From the NCBI GenBank assembly GCA_949285425.1, contig CASEAJ010000031.1, forward strand, positions 1 to 61,295: a DNA stretch of 61,295 bases, in the 5' to 3' direction. Within the stretch, counting starts at the first letter, position 1. Each line of letters begins with the position of its first letter. Under the pieces are notes generated by a model. The model had not been told where the DNA came from, made no database searches, and worked only from the letters and a program-made list of their open reading frames with translations. The position numbers and the translations under genes are program-made. Shown here in pieces: positions 18,288 through 27,367 of the stretch. This DNA comes from an uncultured Porphyromonadaceae bacterium. GTDB lineage: Bacteria; Bacteroidota; Bacteroidia; Bacteroidales; Paludibacteraceae.

Positions 18288-21200
18288 CTAAAATCTCAAA
18301 GACAATCCGGTATAGAAAATCAACGGAGCCGGGTTGTAATCATCTTCCGGATCCAATCCGCCGTAGTTGGTCAGGGTAAAAAGATTCGATGCACCTATAT
18401 AGATGCGAGCATAACCCAATATATTTTGCATGGCGCGATACACTCCTTCAGGCAAAGTATATCCTACCTGTAAGTTCGATAAACGGAAATATCCGGCATT
18501 TTCAACAAAATAAGAGGAGAAACGATTGTTGCCTGCCGGGTCTCCCATGCGCAAACGAGGTATCGTTGTATTTGGATTGTCTTCCGTCCAATAGTTCAGA
18601 ATTTCCGGTGACTGGTTCACGGCTACAGCTGATGTATTCAGGAAAGTCTGTTTCACCACATTGGTTTTCTGCACATCGCCTACTCCGGTAAACTGCGCAC
18701 TCAAATCAAAACCTTTATAAGCAGCCGAAAGGTTCAAACCATAGTAAAATCCGGGAATGGTTTTTCCCAAATACACCTGATCATAACTGTCGATGCGGCC
18801 ATCGGGTTCCGGTGAATAAAAGCGGTTGACACCCTTTGCTATGTCTTCGGCCTTGGGTGCACCCCGCAAATCTTTAAACCAAAAGTCTCCACCTTGTATC
18901 TGCACCTGTTTGTATATTTCATCATAATACTGGTCCATGAACGCTTCCGCTTCAGCCCGGCTCTGGAACATGCCGCCCAACTGGAATCCCTTGATATAAT
19001 GCATGGAATAACCTTCTTCAATATTGGAATACGGTATTCCGTTATACATCTTCATTACCACGTTCTTGACCGTTGTAAGGTTACCTCCTACCGAGAACAG
19101 CACATCGTCCCATTCTTTGGTGTAGTTCAATGTCAACTCGAAACCGGTATTTTTCACAGCTGCAATGTTATCCACCGGCTGGTCTATCAATCCCACACTA
19201 GGCGGCAATGTTACCGGCTGAAGAATACCATCGGTCATCTTGTGATAATATTCAAACGAACCGTTCAGTCCATCGAGCAAAGAAAAATCGACACCGGCAT
19301 TGAATGTCGTTGTCTTTTCCCAAGTCAGGCCCTCATTGGCCATGCCGTAAACCGTGGCGGCCGTGCTGTAATATCCGTAACCCGGATTGCTGGGATTGTT
19401 TCCCCATGCATACACAGGAGCCGTGCTGATGGGCGAAAGATAAGCCATGTCATTTACTTCCTGGTTACCCAATTGTCCCCAACTGGTTCTGAACTTAATG
19501 TCTTCAATCCAATCAATGGACTGCATGAACTCTTCGCTCGACATACGCCATGCCAACGACACACCGGGGAAATAACCCCAACGGTTCTTCGGAGCAAAAC
19601 GCGAGCTGCCATCACGCCGCATAGTCAGGTCCACATAGTACTTGTAATCATAGTTATAACCCAAACGCAACAACATACCGGTAAGTGCACCACGATTCTG
19701 CGAAGCCGTCACACTGGTATACTGGTTTTCACCTCCCAGCAGACGAAGATCCGGATTGGTCGTCGTCATATACTGAGTCAAACCACGCGAATACTTGCTA
19801 TTGTACTGCTGTCCCATGATATTAAACAACACATCGATATTGTTTTTCTGTATCGAAGTCGTATAATTGGCCGTAAACTCGTATATCAAGTTGGTATTGT
19901 TGGTTTTCCGCTCCGCATACGAACCGACAGAACCTTCCGGCTGAGCCGTTGGATTGACCCCGGCATATTCAAAAATACTGCCTTCGTACTCACTGAATTC
20001 ATCTATGTTGTTGCTGAAATTATCGAGGCTGACGGTTCCCTTCAAAGACAGTCCCTTGAACGGTTTGATTTCCAGATAAGCGTTTCCCATGACACGAGTC
20101 GATGTGTTCAGATTGTCCCGGGTAGCCAACTGACCCAAGAAATTGTTTCTTGTCATCGAACCGTATTTCACTGCCGAATCCCAGTTACCTTTTTCATCAT
20201 ATCCGTTTACCACTCCGGCATATCCATACAACCCGTTTTCATCGTATATGGGCTGCCAAGGTGGTATAGTGGCTGCCGTTATCAAGTTAGGTGCCGGAGA
20301 AGAATGCCCTTTCCCATGACTCAAACGGACATTTACACCCGTGCGAATGTATTTGCTGATATCGACATTCAAGCGGAACGAACCGGAATAACGTTCCAAA
20401 TCATTGCCGATACGTACTCCTTCTTCGTTGGCATACCCGAACGAAGCCGCAAAATCGGCCGTTTTCGTACCTCCCGATATGCGGACCGAATAATCTTGCG
20501 TCAGGGCATTTTCTTTCAAAGATGCCGACTGCCAGTCATACGTATCGCTATTCCCCAAATAATTCGGACTGGAAGGGTCAAACACCAACAAGTCGCGCCG
20601 GTCCACATCGGCCGGATAACTGGGATTCGTATGGAAAAATGTATTGAAATAATCAGCATATTGCTGCGTATTCATCACATTCACTCTTTGGAACTGGTTT
20701 TGAACACCTATTTTTTGTGAATACTCTATTTTGGGTGCTGTTTCCTTGCGTCCGCTCTTGGTCGTAATCAAAATTACCCCATTGGCAGCCCGCACCCCAT
20801 AAATAGCGGCAGAAGCAGCATCTTTCAATATTGAAATTGACTCAATGTCGTTCGGGTCTATCATGGACATGATATTGATGTTACCACGCGCATAAGAATC
20901 ATTTTCCACTCCGGCTCCGTATTCCTTTACCGGTATTCCATCTATCACATACAAAGGCGAAGCCACTCCCCAAGTATTCACACCACGTATGCGAATGGTG
21001 GGACGGGCATTCGGGTCACCTTGGTTACCACTCACTTGTACCCCGGCCATTTGCCCCTGCATGGCCATTTCGGAAGACATGGAGATGTTTTTCGTTATCT
21101 TATCCGAACTCATGGTTGAAATGGCTGTGGTTACATCGCGTTTCGAACGTGTTCCATAACCAATGACCACCACTTCATCCAGTTGTTTCGTGTCTTCTTT

Positions 21201-21758
21201 CAATGTGACTTTCATGGATTGTGTCGCTTCTGTCACTTTTACCTTACTGCTCACAAAACCTATGTAGGAAATTTCCAGTTCCGTTCCCAGCGGAACAGTC
21301 AATGTAAATTTACCTTCCAAATCGGTAATGGTACCTTCCTTGGTCCCCTTGGCTTGTATGGTTGCACCGATAACCTCCATCCCCGTCGGATCCAACACCA
21401 TCCCGCTCACGGTGACCTCGGCATTCTTTTTCACAATCACAATGTATCTGCCATCTATTTCATAACCACACGAAGTCCCTTCAAGAATGGTGTTCAACGC
21501 CTGCTTCAACGAGGCATTCTCCACCTTTTTCCTAACTTTCTTCTGAGAGTCGATAATCGATTCATCGTAAGCAACCGACATCTGGCTTTGTTGCTCTACC
21601 TGCAATAAAGCCTCCTTAATGCTGAGATTGTTTCCTACCAGCGTTATCTTTTTGTCTTGTGCATGGCCACATAATGAACCGGCCAGAAAGACAGACAGGA
21701 AAACCGCCCGCAAATAAAAGCGAAAACGAATCCCGCAATTCCTTCTTTTCTTTTTCAT
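18288..21758 (-). CDS. SusC/RagA TonB-dependent transporter with STN signalling domain
   Basis: A 1156-residue outer-membrane transporter. In order: signal peptide to about 34; STN domain about 38-100 (SIKEALLQVEQQSQMSVAYD); carboxypeptidase-regulatory-like beta domain about 110-190; TonB-box region LDEVVVIGYG near 193; plug domain with PTIRIRGVNTWG and AASAAIYGVRAANGVILITT; then a 22-strand-type barrel ending in LIFYTGLSLRF. Family knowledge: STN-bearing SusC proteins import glycans and also signal through a periplasmic FecR domain to an ECF sigma factor. Here a FecR-like gene lies immediately upstream and a full FecR/ECF pair about 7 kb further upstream, so it is the probable sensor of this locus. 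Confidence 0.96.
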   Translation of the reverse strand: MKKKRRNCGIRFRFYLRAVFLSVFLAGSLCGHAQDKKITLVGNNLSIKEALLQVEQQSQMSVAYDESIIDSQKKVRKKVENASLKQALNTILEGTSCGYEIDGRYIVIVKKNAEVTVSGMVLDPTGMEVIGATIQAKGTKEGTITDLEGKFTLTVPLGTELEISYIGFVSSKVKVTEATQSMKVTLKEDTKQLDEVVVIGYGTRSKRDVTTAISTMSSDKITKNISMSSEMAMQGQMAGVQVSGNQGDPNARPTIRIRGVNTWGVASPLYVIDGIPVKEYGAGVENDSYARGNINIMSMIDPNDIESISILKDAASAAIYGVRAANGVILITTKSGRKETAPKIEYSQKIGVQNQFQRVNVMNTQQYADYFNTFFHTNPSYPADVDRRDLLVFDPSSPNYLGNSDTYDWQSASLKENALTQDYSVRISGGTKTADFAASFGYANEEGVRIGNDLERYSGSFRLNVDISKYIRTGVNVRLSHGKGHSSPAPNLITAATIPPWQPIYDENGLYGYAGVVNGYDEKGNWDSAVKYGSMTRNNFLGQLATRDNLNTSTRVMGNAYLEIKPFKGLSLKGTVSLDNFSNNIDEFSEYEGSIFEYAGVNPTAQPEGSVGSYAERKTNNTNLIYEFTANYTTSIQKNNIDVLFNIMGQQYNSKYSRGLTQYMTTTNPDLRLLGGENQYTSVTASQNRGALTGMLLRLGYNYDYKYYVDLTMRRDGSSRFAPKNRWGYFPGVSLAWRMSSEEFMQSIDWIEDIKFRTSWGQLGNQEVNDMAYLSPISTAPVYAWGNNPSNPGYGYYSTAATVYGMANEGLTWEKTTTFNAGVDFSLLDGLNGSFEYYHKMTDGILQPVTLPPSVGLIDQPVDNIAAVKNTGFELTLNYTKEWDDVLFSVGGNLTTVKNVVMKMYNGIPYSNIEEGYSMHYIKGFQLGGMFQSRAEAEAFMDQYYDEIYKQVQIQGGDFWFKDLRGAPKAEDIAKGVNRFYSPEPDGRIDSYDQVYLGKTIPGFYYGLNLSAAYKGFDLSAQFTGVGDVQKTNVVKQTFLNTSAVAVNQSPEILNYWTEDNPNTTIPRLRMGDPAGNNRFSSYFVENAGYFRLSNLQVGYTLPEGVYRAMQNILGYARIYIGASNLFTLTNYGGLDPEDDYNPAPLIFYTGLSLRF

Positions 21759-21804
21759 AAAATTAAATTATTGAGTTATTAAGTAATTAATTTTCAAGAG
21801 TTAA

Positions 21805-22554
21805 TTACAAATATTGGTTTGTCTCACATTTCTGTGACATAATGCTTCCTTTGCCTATCATACTTTCCAACACCGATATCACTTCCTGGATATCCGCATC
21901 GGGCGGAAACATCACGGTAAAACGGCGTTCAGAAAGCATATCTTCCTCGCAACTGAGTAAGACCCCGAAACGGCGCTCCAATGTTCTCAACAGATTGTCA
22001 AACGAGACATCCTCAAACACAAGGAATCCGTTTTGACTCAATGCCACCTTTCTCTGTTCTACTGCTGTTCTCCTTAAACTTAAATTTTGAGTATCGTAAT
22101 CCACACGTGTCCCGGATTCTGACAGGACAAAACGCCCCCCGTTTTTGAATGCCAATTCCAACTCTCCGGAAAGCAAAGTAGTCATGACTTCTTTCATTTC
22201 CGGGTAGGCTTTCACGCCGAAAGAGCCGGCCGGCACATCAACACAGAGTTTCTCCGTATTGACACGGAATGTTTCATCACCGCTTCCAGCCACATCGAAA
22301 AAAGCTTCACCCGACAAGTAGACACGACGTTGGTTTCGGGCAAACTTCTCCGGACAGAACAATACCGAACCGGCTCCCAGCCATACCTTGGTACCATCGG
22401 GCAATATCACACTGCGGGTTTCATCGTTTGCGGTGAAATACTCCAACAAAGATTTTTCTGTCACACAGCAATCCAAATACACAAAGGCACACAAAGCACC
22501 CAATACTGGCAAAAGAAGAAAAACCAAAACATATTTCAGAGAATGTATTTTCAT
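21805..22554 (-). CDS. Short FecR-like anti-sigma protein lacking the N-terminal domain
   Basis: A protein of about 249 residues: one N-terminal transmembrane segment (YVLVFLLLPVLGALCAFVYL), then a FecR domain (RSVILPDGTKVWLGAGSVLF, RRVYLSGEAFFDV, FRVNTEKLCVDVPAGSFGVKAY) and a DUF4974-type C-terminal domain (FDNLLRTLERRFGVLLSC). The cytoplasmic 80-residue anti-sigma region seen in the FecR at 28757 is absent: even the longest start (22650) adds only hydrophobic residues. The last 17 residues also depart from the usual final strand. It lies 46 bases upstream of susC. It may act as a periplasmic adaptor or decoy for the SusC STN domain, or be a decayed FecR. The start is uncertain (22554 or 22584). 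Confidence 0.75.
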   Translation of the reverse strand: MKIHSLKYVLVFLLLPVLGALCAFVYLDCCVTEKSLLEYFTANDETRSVILPDGTKVWLGAGSVLFCPEKFARNQRRVYLSGEAFFDVAGSGDETFRVNTEKLCVDVPAGSFGVKAYPEMKEVMTTLLSGELELAFKNGGRFVLSESGTRVDYDTQNLSLRRTAVEQRKVALSQNGFLVFEDVSFDNLLRTLERRFGVLLSCEEDMLSERRFTVMFPPDADIQEVISVLESMIGKGSIMSQKCETNQYL

Positions 22555-22750
22555 AAAAAACGGCTGTTTTTTATTTTTGAGCATATCATTGGACACTAAT
22601 TTAAAGAGCACAAGCTTTCCAATGAAGAGAAATGTAATTGGAATTATCAAGATATTTCAAAACGTTTCACATTAAAAGTGAAAAATCAAAACATCCCAAT
22701 GTATTTCATGTCATTACATAACTAAAAATATCTCATTCAATCCTATATTA

Positions 22751-22789
22751 GTGTAACCCTAAAGTCAAAAAAACTTTAAAGGGTTACAC
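22751..22789. terminator. Hairpin downstream of the CBM/sorting-tail gene
   Basis: GTGTAACCC and GGGTTACAC pair, extended by an AAAGT/ACTTT stem with a two-base bulge. It lies 60 bases past the stop at 22852. The T-run follows on the plus strand, so as a minus-strand terminator it is weak; it could instead be leader structure for the FecR-like gene. Confidence 0.45.
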
Positions 22790-22851
22790 TTTTTAATGTG
22801 CAGACATTTATAAAAGCACTATCAGGTCAATCAAGACTCAACTGCTTATTG

Positions 22852-23733
22852 TCATTTCTTCGTGAATTTTGCACACACATTACCGGCCTTCACAACATAC
22901 AAACCGGGAGTCAGGAGATTCAACTGAATATCTTCTCCTGCATAATCTGCCGTCTTGTAAACTTCTACACCCGACAATGTATAAATGCTCACATTTCCCT
23001 GAACTCCATCCAAACGGATATTATCAGCTGTCGGATTAGGATATATCCGAACCGTTTCTGCTTCTATTTCTTTTACAGCGGTAGGCGCTTTAGTCCTTGT
23101 AAACTTAATATTGTCAACATAAATATTCATTTTATTCGTATTTCCACCATTTAAAAAGAAAACAATCTTTTTCACTTTAGTATCAGCAGTCAGGTTTCCA
23201 TTTTGTATTGCTGTTGTCAAATCCATGCCAATGCGATTCCACTCATCTGCCGCTCCTGCTACTCCCCAGTTTTCTATAGATGCACCTGTAATTTCTCCAT
23301 TTGCATCATAAAGAGCTATCTTATATTGATCCAAGGTATACCCTTCAACATACACATCTATATTTACTTTTTCCCATACACTTAAATCCCAATAATTTTC
23401 TTGATTTAATATATCAATAGCCACACTACCCCAATCACCTTCACCATTCACATTTTCCTTGACCCATTGCACACATTTTTCGGATTGGTTATAAAACGGG
23501 TCTTTCTTTGGATTGTCCACGATACTCACCACCTGTGAGGCCCAAGGTGCCATTTGCACGACAAACTCACCTTCCGAACCCGGAACGTAAGGAATTGCTC
23601 CCGGAGTTTCCGCATCCATCACTACCCATTCCAATCCACCCGGATCCGCTATTTTTTCTGCATTCACACCAGCAAAGCACAATACACAAGCCGCCAAAAG
23701 GGCTTTCCGTCCTAAAAATAAATTTGTTTTCAT
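22852..23733 (-). CDS. Secreted carbohydrate-binding-like protein with type IX-like sorting tail
   Basis: A 293-residue exported protein. Signal peptide MKTNLFLGRKALLAACVLCFAGVNA; a beta-sandwich-like middle (about 45-215) rich in Trp and Asn with NIYVDNIKFTR, typical of galactose-binding-like or CBM11-like modules; and a C-terminal domain (about 222-293) with VRIYPNPTADNIRLDG, VSIYTLSGVEVYKT and LLTPGLYVVKAG, the pattern of the type IX secretion sorting domain. No catalytic motif was recognised, so a glycan-binding role is inferred. Similar tails occur in Bacteroidales without a full type IX system, so the tail alone does not prove that route. It sits between the three paralogous lipoproteins and the FecR-like gene. 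Confidence 0.7.
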   Translation of the reverse strand: MKTNLFLGRKALLAACVLCFAGVNAEKIADPGGLEWVVMDAETPGAIPYVPGSEGEFVVQMAPWASQVVSIVDNPKKDPFYNQSEKCVQWVKENVNGEGDWGSVAIDILNQENYWDLSVWEKVNIDVYVEGYTLDQYKIALYDANGEITGASIENWGVAGAADEWNRIGMDLTTAIQNGNLTADTKVKKIVFFLNGGNTNKMNIYVDNIKFTRTKAPTAVKEIEAETVRIYPNPTADNIRLDGVQGNVSIYTLSGVEVYKTADYAGEDIQLNLLTPGLYVVKAGNVCAKFTKK

Positions 23734-23836
23734 AAGACTAAAAATTAAAGAATTAAACTTATAGAGAATTTATAGTGTGCCCCGAAAGGAAGCAATACCC
23801 GCAAGCAAATACCACTCCGCTCCGCAAGCGACATTT

Positions 23837-24934
23837 TCATTTTTTCATAAAATCAGGAGCCAACGGTACTCTGGGTTCCCCACCTCCTCCAATACGGTCC
23901 GGCGCATTATTGTCCACCACATGCAAATTGACAAATATCTTGTCCATGTCACGTTTCCAGGGGCTGTCTTCTGAAAATTCCGCAAACGGGAATCCCCAAT
24001 TCTTTTCAAACTCATCTGAAAATCTTCCGGCAGGTCCCCATTCTGTAATCAAAGCATACACATCCCATGCAGTGTCATCCACCAGATAAGCACCATAATC
24101 TTGAAATGCTTGCGCCAGTATGCGCCCAGGTTCCGTCTCAAAAGACAAAGCATCTAAATCCAACCAAGAGGGAAGTGCCAACAAAGCACCCATTCTGCAA
24201 GCCTTGACCATCGGGTTGGTACGGTCTTTATAGTAATGGTCGGCAGCATATCCATCGGCCGACAATGCAGGCCAACGAAAACCGATTGTTTCTTCATCGT
24301 AATACACGTTTTTGCGTGCAAAAACATTTATTTTCAAGGCATGACGTATCGGCCCCGATTCGGGAGTCAACTCTCCCACCCTCAATGCTCCGCCAATGGC
24401 AGACAGTTTGCTCGCACCATGTGCACCATACAATCCATCACCATACAAATCCTGGTCAGGAAACATGTATTGGGAGGTTCCATATTCACTCCCCTCACAA
24501 TGTGCAAAAGGCTGGGTTTGTTTAATGGTTCTTCCATCGGGCATCAGTACAGCCAAACCTGCATTGGGGGTCGCTCCATCCCATGTACGAGGACTCACAA
24601 CAAAATCTTGCGGTATAGGAGCCGAGAACAAATGCTTTCCGGTTGTCTCACAACGGGATTTCGAGCGGTCCCAACCGGCCGTACTTTCTTTCACTTCCAT
24701 CAACGGAGCATCCGGAGTCATTACAATATAGTCTTCATCAACCGTCACCCCATCGGCCGGTTCCAAGTAAGCGTGCACATATTCAGCTTCGCTTCCAATG
24801 GGCATATTCCAAATGGAAGTAGCGGCAAAAGGCCACTTGTAAGGATCACGCAGTTCTTTCTGACGCTTTCCGCAAGAAAACATCAACAAAAAACTCAAAA
24901 AAAACAACAACGGTTTTACGGAATTTGTATTCAT
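23837..24934 (-). CDS. Paralogous secreted lipoprotein A, unknown function
   Basis: A 365-residue lipoprotein (LLFFLSFLLMFSCGKRQ, Cys about 21), the third and last of three tandem paralogues. After the lipobox comes the family opening RDPYKWPFAATSIWNMPIGS, then MTPDAPLM, SPRTWDGATPNAGLAVLMPDGRT, QPFAHCE, YGAHGASKLSAIGGALRVGE, GPIRHALKINV, CRMGALLALPSW, FQDYGAYLVDDTAWD and TEWGPAGRF. I do not recognise an assigned family. Conserved Asp, Glu, His and Trp residues would suit a carbohydrate-active enzyme or binding protein. It is closer to copy B than to copy C. One difference stands out: GAHGASKLS where B and C have GAHGGSGLS. The position inside a glycan locus supports a surface role. Confidence 0.72.
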   Translation of the reverse strand: MNTNSVKPLLFFLSFLLMFSCGKRQKELRDPYKWPFAATSIWNMPIGSEAEYVHAYLEPADGVTVDEDYIVMTPDAPLMEVKESTAGWDRSKSRCETTGKHLFSAPIPQDFVVSPRTWDGATPNAGLAVLMPDGRTIKQTQPFAHCEGSEYGTSQYMFPDQDLYGDGLYGAHGASKLSAIGGALRVGELTPESGPIRHALKINVFARKNVYYDEETIGFRWPALSADGYAADHYYKDRTNPMVKACRMGALLALPSWLDLDALSFETEPGRILAQAFQDYGAYLVDDTAWDVYALITEWGPAGRFSDEFEKNWGFPFAEFSEDSPWKRDMDKIFVNLHVVDNNAPDRIGGGGEPRVPLAPDFMKK

Positions 24935-24972
24935 GACATCTTTTAAATTAGAGTTAATACTTTCAAAACAAA

Positions 24973-26109
24973 TCAGAATTTAATTTCAAGCGGAGGAGCC
25001 AAAGGTTGTCGAGGAGTGCCACCTCCACCAATCGTCTTTTCTGTGTTGTTGACCACCACATGCAAATTGGCGAATATCTTGTCCACATCGCGTTTCCACG
25101 GGCTTTCTTCCGAGAATTCGACCATAGAAAATCCCCAGTTTTTTTCAAACTCATCTCTGACACGTCCGTCAGGTCCCCATTCCGTGATAATGGCATGTAC
25201 GTCCCATCCCGTAGCATCCACCACATAAGCGCCATAATCTTGAAAGGCCCGAGCCAAGATACGTCCCGGTTCTGTTTCAAAATTCAAGGAATCCAGGTTC
25301 ATCCAGGCAGGAAGAGCCAGCAAAGCCCCCATGCGACATTCCTTTGACGCCGGATAAGTGCGCTGAGTATAATAACTTTCCGCTGCACCTGCATCTGCGG
25401 CTACTGCCGGCCAACGAAAACCCTTTGTTTCATCATCGTAATAAATATTCTTTTCTGCACACAAATTTATCTTCAGCGCATGCCGTATCGGCCCGGTATT
25501 AGGCGTCAGTTCCCCAACCCTCAAAGCACCGCCTATGGCTGACAATCCAGAGCCACCATGTGCACCATACAGTCCATCACCATATATGTCCTGATCGGGA
25601 AAAACATATTGGGATGTACCAAATCCACCCTCCTCGCAATGTGCAAAAGGCTGGGTTTGCCTGATAGTCTTTTTATCGGGCATGAGAACAGCCAATCCGG
25701 CATTAGGAGTGACGCCATCCCACGTATCGGGACTAACAACAAAACTTTGCGGAATAGGAGCAGAGAACAAAGAATCACCCGTAGTCTCACAACGCGACAT
25801 CGTCCAACTCCAGCCGGCTTCACTCTTGAGAATACGCATCAACGGTTCCTCCGGAGTCATTACAATATAATCTTCATCCACGGTCATACCATCGGCCGGT
25901 TCGAGCAGTGCATGTACATATTCCGCCTCACTCCCGATAGGCATGTTCCAAATAGAAGTAGACGCAAACGGCCACTTATAAGGATCACGTACTTGCGAAC
26001 CAAGAGAATCCTGCGGACCTGTGGGAACATCGCCCCGAGGAGTGTTGTTTGTCGAACAGGAACAGAACAAGAGGCATAAAATGCAATAAACACCTAGCTG
26101 TTTTTCCAT
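24973..26109 (-). CDS. Paralogous secreted lipoprotein B, unknown function
   Basis: A 378-residue lipoprotein with a Cys-rich signal (CILCLLFCSCSTNN) and a short Pro/Gly linker before the shared domain. It carries every family block: RDPYKWPFASTSIWNMPIGS, SPDTWDGVTPNAGLAVLMPD, QPFAHCE, GAHGGSGLSAIGGALRVGEL, GPIRHALKINL, CRMGALLALPAW, FQDYGAYVVDATGWD and EWGPDGR. By eye it is nearly collinear with copy A throughout, including the FSEESPWKRDVDKIFANLHVV tail, which suggests a recent duplication. The domain ends in GGGGTPRQPLAPP, as in C. It lies 66 bases after copy C and 38 bases before copy A on one probable transcript. Confidence 0.72.
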   Translation of the reverse strand: MEKQLGVYCILCLLFCSCSTNNTPRGDVPTGPQDSLGSQVRDPYKWPFASTSIWNMPIGSEAEYVHALLEPADGMTVDEDYIVMTPEEPLMRILKSEAGWSWTMSRCETTGDSLFSAPIPQSFVVSPDTWDGVTPNAGLAVLMPDKKTIRQTQPFAHCEEGGFGTSQYVFPDQDIYGDGLYGAHGGSGLSAIGGALRVGELTPNTGPIRHALKINLCAEKNIYYDDETKGFRWPAVAADAGAAESYYTQRTYPASKECRMGALLALPAWMNLDSLNFETEPGRILARAFQDYGAYVVDATGWDVHAIITEWGPDGRVRDEFEKNWGFSMVEFSEESPWKRDVDKIFANLHVVVNNTEKTIGGGGTPRQPLAPPLEIKF

Positions 26110-26175
26110 ATCTCACTATTTATGTTTTTCATTTCTTTCGCTTATCTCCAAGAAGGTTGTTTGTCACCCCGACTT

Positions 26176-27333
26176 CTAAAACTTCACTGCAAACGGAGGA
26201 GCCAACGGTTGTCTCGGGTTACCTCCACCGCCCGGAGTACTTTCTGTATTGTTAACCACCACATGTAACTGGGCAAATATTTTTATCAAATCCTGTCCCC
26301 AATCTGTTGCATCATTGGTCGCAAAATCAAATCCCCAATTTTTCTTGAATTCATCCTTGAAACGACCTTCCGGCGACCATTCGGTCACGAAAGCATTTAC
26401 ATCCCATGCGGTATCATCCACCACGTATGCACCATAATCCTGCAAAGCACGGGCAATGGTCTTAGCCGGTTCAGTCACCAAACCCAACTCATCGATGTTC
26501 ACGGAAGGCGGCAAGGCCAACAAAGCTCCCATGCGGCATTCTTTCACCGGAGGTGTCGAGCGTTTCCGGCCGTAACCGTTACCTGGCTCTGCCGCATACC
26601 CATCTGCACGGTCGGCCGGCCAGCGATATCCTCTGGTTTCCGCATCATAATACAGGTTTTTAGCCCCCCATAAATTAATCTTCAACACGTGACGTATCGG
26701 CCCGGAAGTCGGGGTCAATTCATGCACCCTCAAGGCTCCTCCTATTGCAGAAAGTCCGGAACCACCATGTGCTCCCAAACGGCCTTCGCCATAAATATCT
26801 TCATCGCCAAAAACAAACATGGCCGTTGCTTCATCGCTTGCCGGATCGCAATGAGCAAAAGGCTGTAATTGCTTAATGGTCCGGCCATCGGGCATCAACA
26901 CCGCCAAACCGGCATTGGGGGTACCGCCATCCCATGTGTCTGGACTGATTTCCCATGATTTGGGCAACGGCACTTCACACAACAGTTCACCCGTGTGCTC
27001 GCATCTACCCGGACCCGATCCCCAGCCCGCATTGCTTTTATAGACTTTCATAAGCGGTTCTGTCGGAGTCATACATATATAATCCTCATCCACCGTCATT
27101 ACTGCCGTTCTTTCCAAACCGGCATGTACATACTCTGCCTTGTCGCCGATAGGCATATTCCAGATGGATGTAGCTGAAAAAGGCCACAAGTAAGGGTCGC
27201 GATATTCGACTTTCGTCCCTGTGGTGTCAGTCGGATTGGGTTTCGGTTCTCCTCCCTGGGGTTCATCTCCTCCAGTGCAGGAACACAACATCAGGCAGCC
27301 CACTGCTGCATAAAAGGACAATTGTTTTTTCAT
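26176..27333 (-). CDS. Paralogous secreted lipoprotein C, unknown function
   Basis: A 385-residue lipoprotein, the first transcribed of three. The signal (SFYAAVGCLMLCSCTGGDEPQ) is followed by a linker rich in Pro and Thr. The shared domain starts at YRDPYLWPFSATSIWNMPIG. C diverges most: ICMTPTEPLM, PLPKSWEISPDTWDGG, a longer AAEPGNGYGRKRSTPP loop and a different tail (ATDWGQDLIKIFAQLHVV), while GAHGGSGLSAIGGALRVHEL, GPIRHVLKINL and CRMGALLALPPS are retained. The start at 27333 (MKKQLSF) replaces a GTG 24 bases upstream because it gives a normal signal. It starts 35 bases after the GH27 gene. Function is unknown. Confidence 0.72.
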   Translation of the reverse strand: MKKQLSFYAAVGCLMLCSCTGGDEPQGGEPKPNPTDTTGTKVEYRDPYLWPFSATSIWNMPIGDKAEYVHAGLERTAVMTVDEDYICMTPTEPLMKVYKSNAGWGSGPGRCEHTGELLCEVPLPKSWEISPDTWDGGTPNAGLAVLMPDGRTIKQLQPFAHCDPASDEATAMFVFGDEDIYGEGRLGAHGGSGLSAIGGALRVHELTPTSGPIRHVLKINLWGAKNLYYDAETRGYRWPADRADGYAAEPGNGYGRKRSTPPVKECRMGALLALPPSVNIDELGLVTEPAKTIARALQDYGAYVVDDTAWDVNAFVTEWSPEGRFKDEFKKNWGFDFATNDATDWGQDLIKIFAQLHVVVNNTESTPGGGGNPRQPLAPPFAVKF

Positions 27334-27367
27334 GTTTCTTTTTTTATTGGATTTCACTTCATTGGTT

